NCBI GenBank assembly: GCA_902619105.1
Contig: CACNCV010000001.1
Location: 18,706-82,705, forward strand
Direction of reading: 5' to 3'
DNA: 64,000 nt
DNA from: an uncultured Pelagibacteraceae bacterium
GTDB taxonomy: Bacteria; Pseudomonadota; Alphaproteobacteria; Pelagibacterales; AG-422-B15
The notes under the pieces: generated by a model
Told to the model about the DNA's origin: nothing
The model's database searches: none
What the model saw: the letters and a program-made list of their open reading frames with translations, nothing else
Shown here: positions 63,381 through 64,000 of the stretch, one piece after another
Layout: every line of letters begins with the position of its first letter
Position numbering within the stretch: position 1 is the stretch's first letter
Program-made: the position numbers and the translations under genes

Positions 63381-64000
63381 TTATTTTTTCTCTCTTAATC
63401 TTAAAGCGTTTAATTTTATAAAACCTTCAGCATCTTTTTGAGAATAAACTTGATCTGACTCAAATGTTGCAAGATTAGGATTGTATAGGCTCATTGATGA
63501 CTCTCGCCCTGTAATCATCGTATTACCTTTAAAGAGTTTAATTCTTACTTTGCCCTCTACTTTTTCTTGTGATTTATCAATCATTGATTGCATCATCTCT
63601 CTTTCAGGAGAGAACCAATAACCGTTATAGATAAGTTCAGCATATTTAGGAGCCAACTCATCTTTCATATGTGCAGCTTCTTTATCGAGTGTAATACTCT
63701 CAATGGCTCTGTGTGCGTGATATAGAATGGTTCCCCCAGGAGTTTCATAAATTCCTCTGGATTTCATTCCAATGTATCTATTCTCAACAAGATCAACTCG
63801 TCCAATTCCATGTTTTCCACCAAGCTCATTAAGAGATTTTAATATTTCAAATGGTGTTAAAGCCTTTCCGTTTAGTGCGCAGGCATCCCCTTTTTTAAAT
63901 TCAATCGTTATTTCTTCTGCTTTGTCAGGCGCCTCTTCAGGTGAAACACTTCTAGTATAAACATAATCAGGCGCTTCGACCCATGGATCTTCAAGAACTT
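63381..64000 (-). CDS. argG: Argininosuccinate synthase, C-terminal part (runs off the window)
   Basis: The minus-strand frame is open from the window edge to the stop at 63381, about 206 residues. It contains [54 protein letters not shown] and a [19 protein letters not shown] block, the normal ArgG C-terminal half. It joins citrulline and aspartate in arginine synthesis. The start codon lies beyond 64000; an internal Met at 63767 is not the start. Confidence 0.95.
   Translation of the reverse strand, partial: VLEDPWVEAPDYVYTRSVSPEEAPDKAEEITIEFKKGDACALNGKALTPFEILKSLNELGGKHGIGRVDLVENRYIGMKSRGIYETPGGTILYHAHRAIESITLDKEAAHMKDELAPKYAELIYNGYWFSPEREMMQSMIDKSQEKVEGKVRIKLFKGNTMITGRESSMSLYNPNLATFESDQVYSQKDAEGFIKLNALRLREKK

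Noticed and set aside
1..64000. CRISPR arrays, insertion sequences, integrases, prophage genes
   Set aside because: No regularly spaced repeats, transposase or integrase motifs or phage structural genes were seen on either strand.

Overview
The window looks like part of the chromosome of an AT-rich, Gram-negative alphaproteobacterium, probably a marine planktonic lineage with a compact genome. The evidence is a soluble Tim44-like protein, an SDHAF4-type DUF1674 peptide, a DUF3576 lipoprotein next to leuS, HemJ, outer-membrane genes (LptE, LolA, porin), and the gene order maf-aroE-coaE-dnaQ / hemE-hemH-hemJ-rho / mnmE-mnmG-rsmG-parA-parB, which is the neighbourhood of the replication origin in alphaproteobacteria such as Caulobacter and Rickettsia. 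The lineage cannot be fixed further from the sequence alone. Intergenic spaces are short: none exceeds 300 bases, and the longest is the 273-base maf-hemE gap. Many neighbouring genes overlap by 1 to 23 bases.

Region 1 (1-9.3 kb): an unidentified gene end, Tim44-like/FxsA/SecB, then a leftward operon (maf-aroE-coaE-dnaQ-nudix) and a rightward operon (hemE-hemH-hemJ, then rho) that diverge from a candidate oriC. Region 2 (9.3-11.1 kb): an inverse-autotransporter-type beta-barrel gene and an unidentified exported protein, a likely two-gene accessory unit. Region 3 (11.1-18 kb): apt, an alkylguanine methyltransferase, a thioredoxin-like ferredoxin, mnmE, mnmG, rsmG (carrying a perfect 16-bp parS inside its coding sequence), parA and parB. 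Region 4 (18-33.6 kb): holA-lptE-(TPR sulfotransferase)-leuS on the minus strand, a DUF3576 lipoprotein, a porin with a strong terminator, a PLP-binding protein, an L,D-transpeptidase-like protein opposite a winged-helix regulator, a PuuA-like glutamine synthetase homologue, lolA-ftsK, a UbiH-type hydroxylase and a Lon-N domain protein. Region 5 (33.7-37.8 kb): tRNA-Gly followed at once by two FkbM-type methyltransferases, an Atg22-like MFS transporter and two unidentified membrane proteins. Region 6 (37.8-40.7 kb): purH, rpe, a 51-aa SDHAF4-like gene and a DUF985 cupin.

Region 7 (40.8-49.05 kb) is the accessory island: two unidentified exported proteins, each followed by a micro-ORF, and a type I restriction-modification operon (hsdM-hsdS-hsdR). 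The fourth gene of that operon encodes an unusual fusion of a methylase-like region lacking the NPPF motif, an HsdS-like target-recognition region and a Schlafen-type AlbA_2 domain. This is the strongest candidate for an undescribed system in the window. Region 8 (49.07-55.3 kb): acs, an EVE-domain protein, gpsA, tsaD, hemC, hemD. Region 9 (55.4-64 kb): a DUF1302 outer-membrane protein, a DUF1329 periplasmic protein and a YCF48/BNR-like exported protein, followed by an SDR oxidoreductase, a class I glutamine amidotransferase, a YggT membrane protein, folD and the 3' part of argG.
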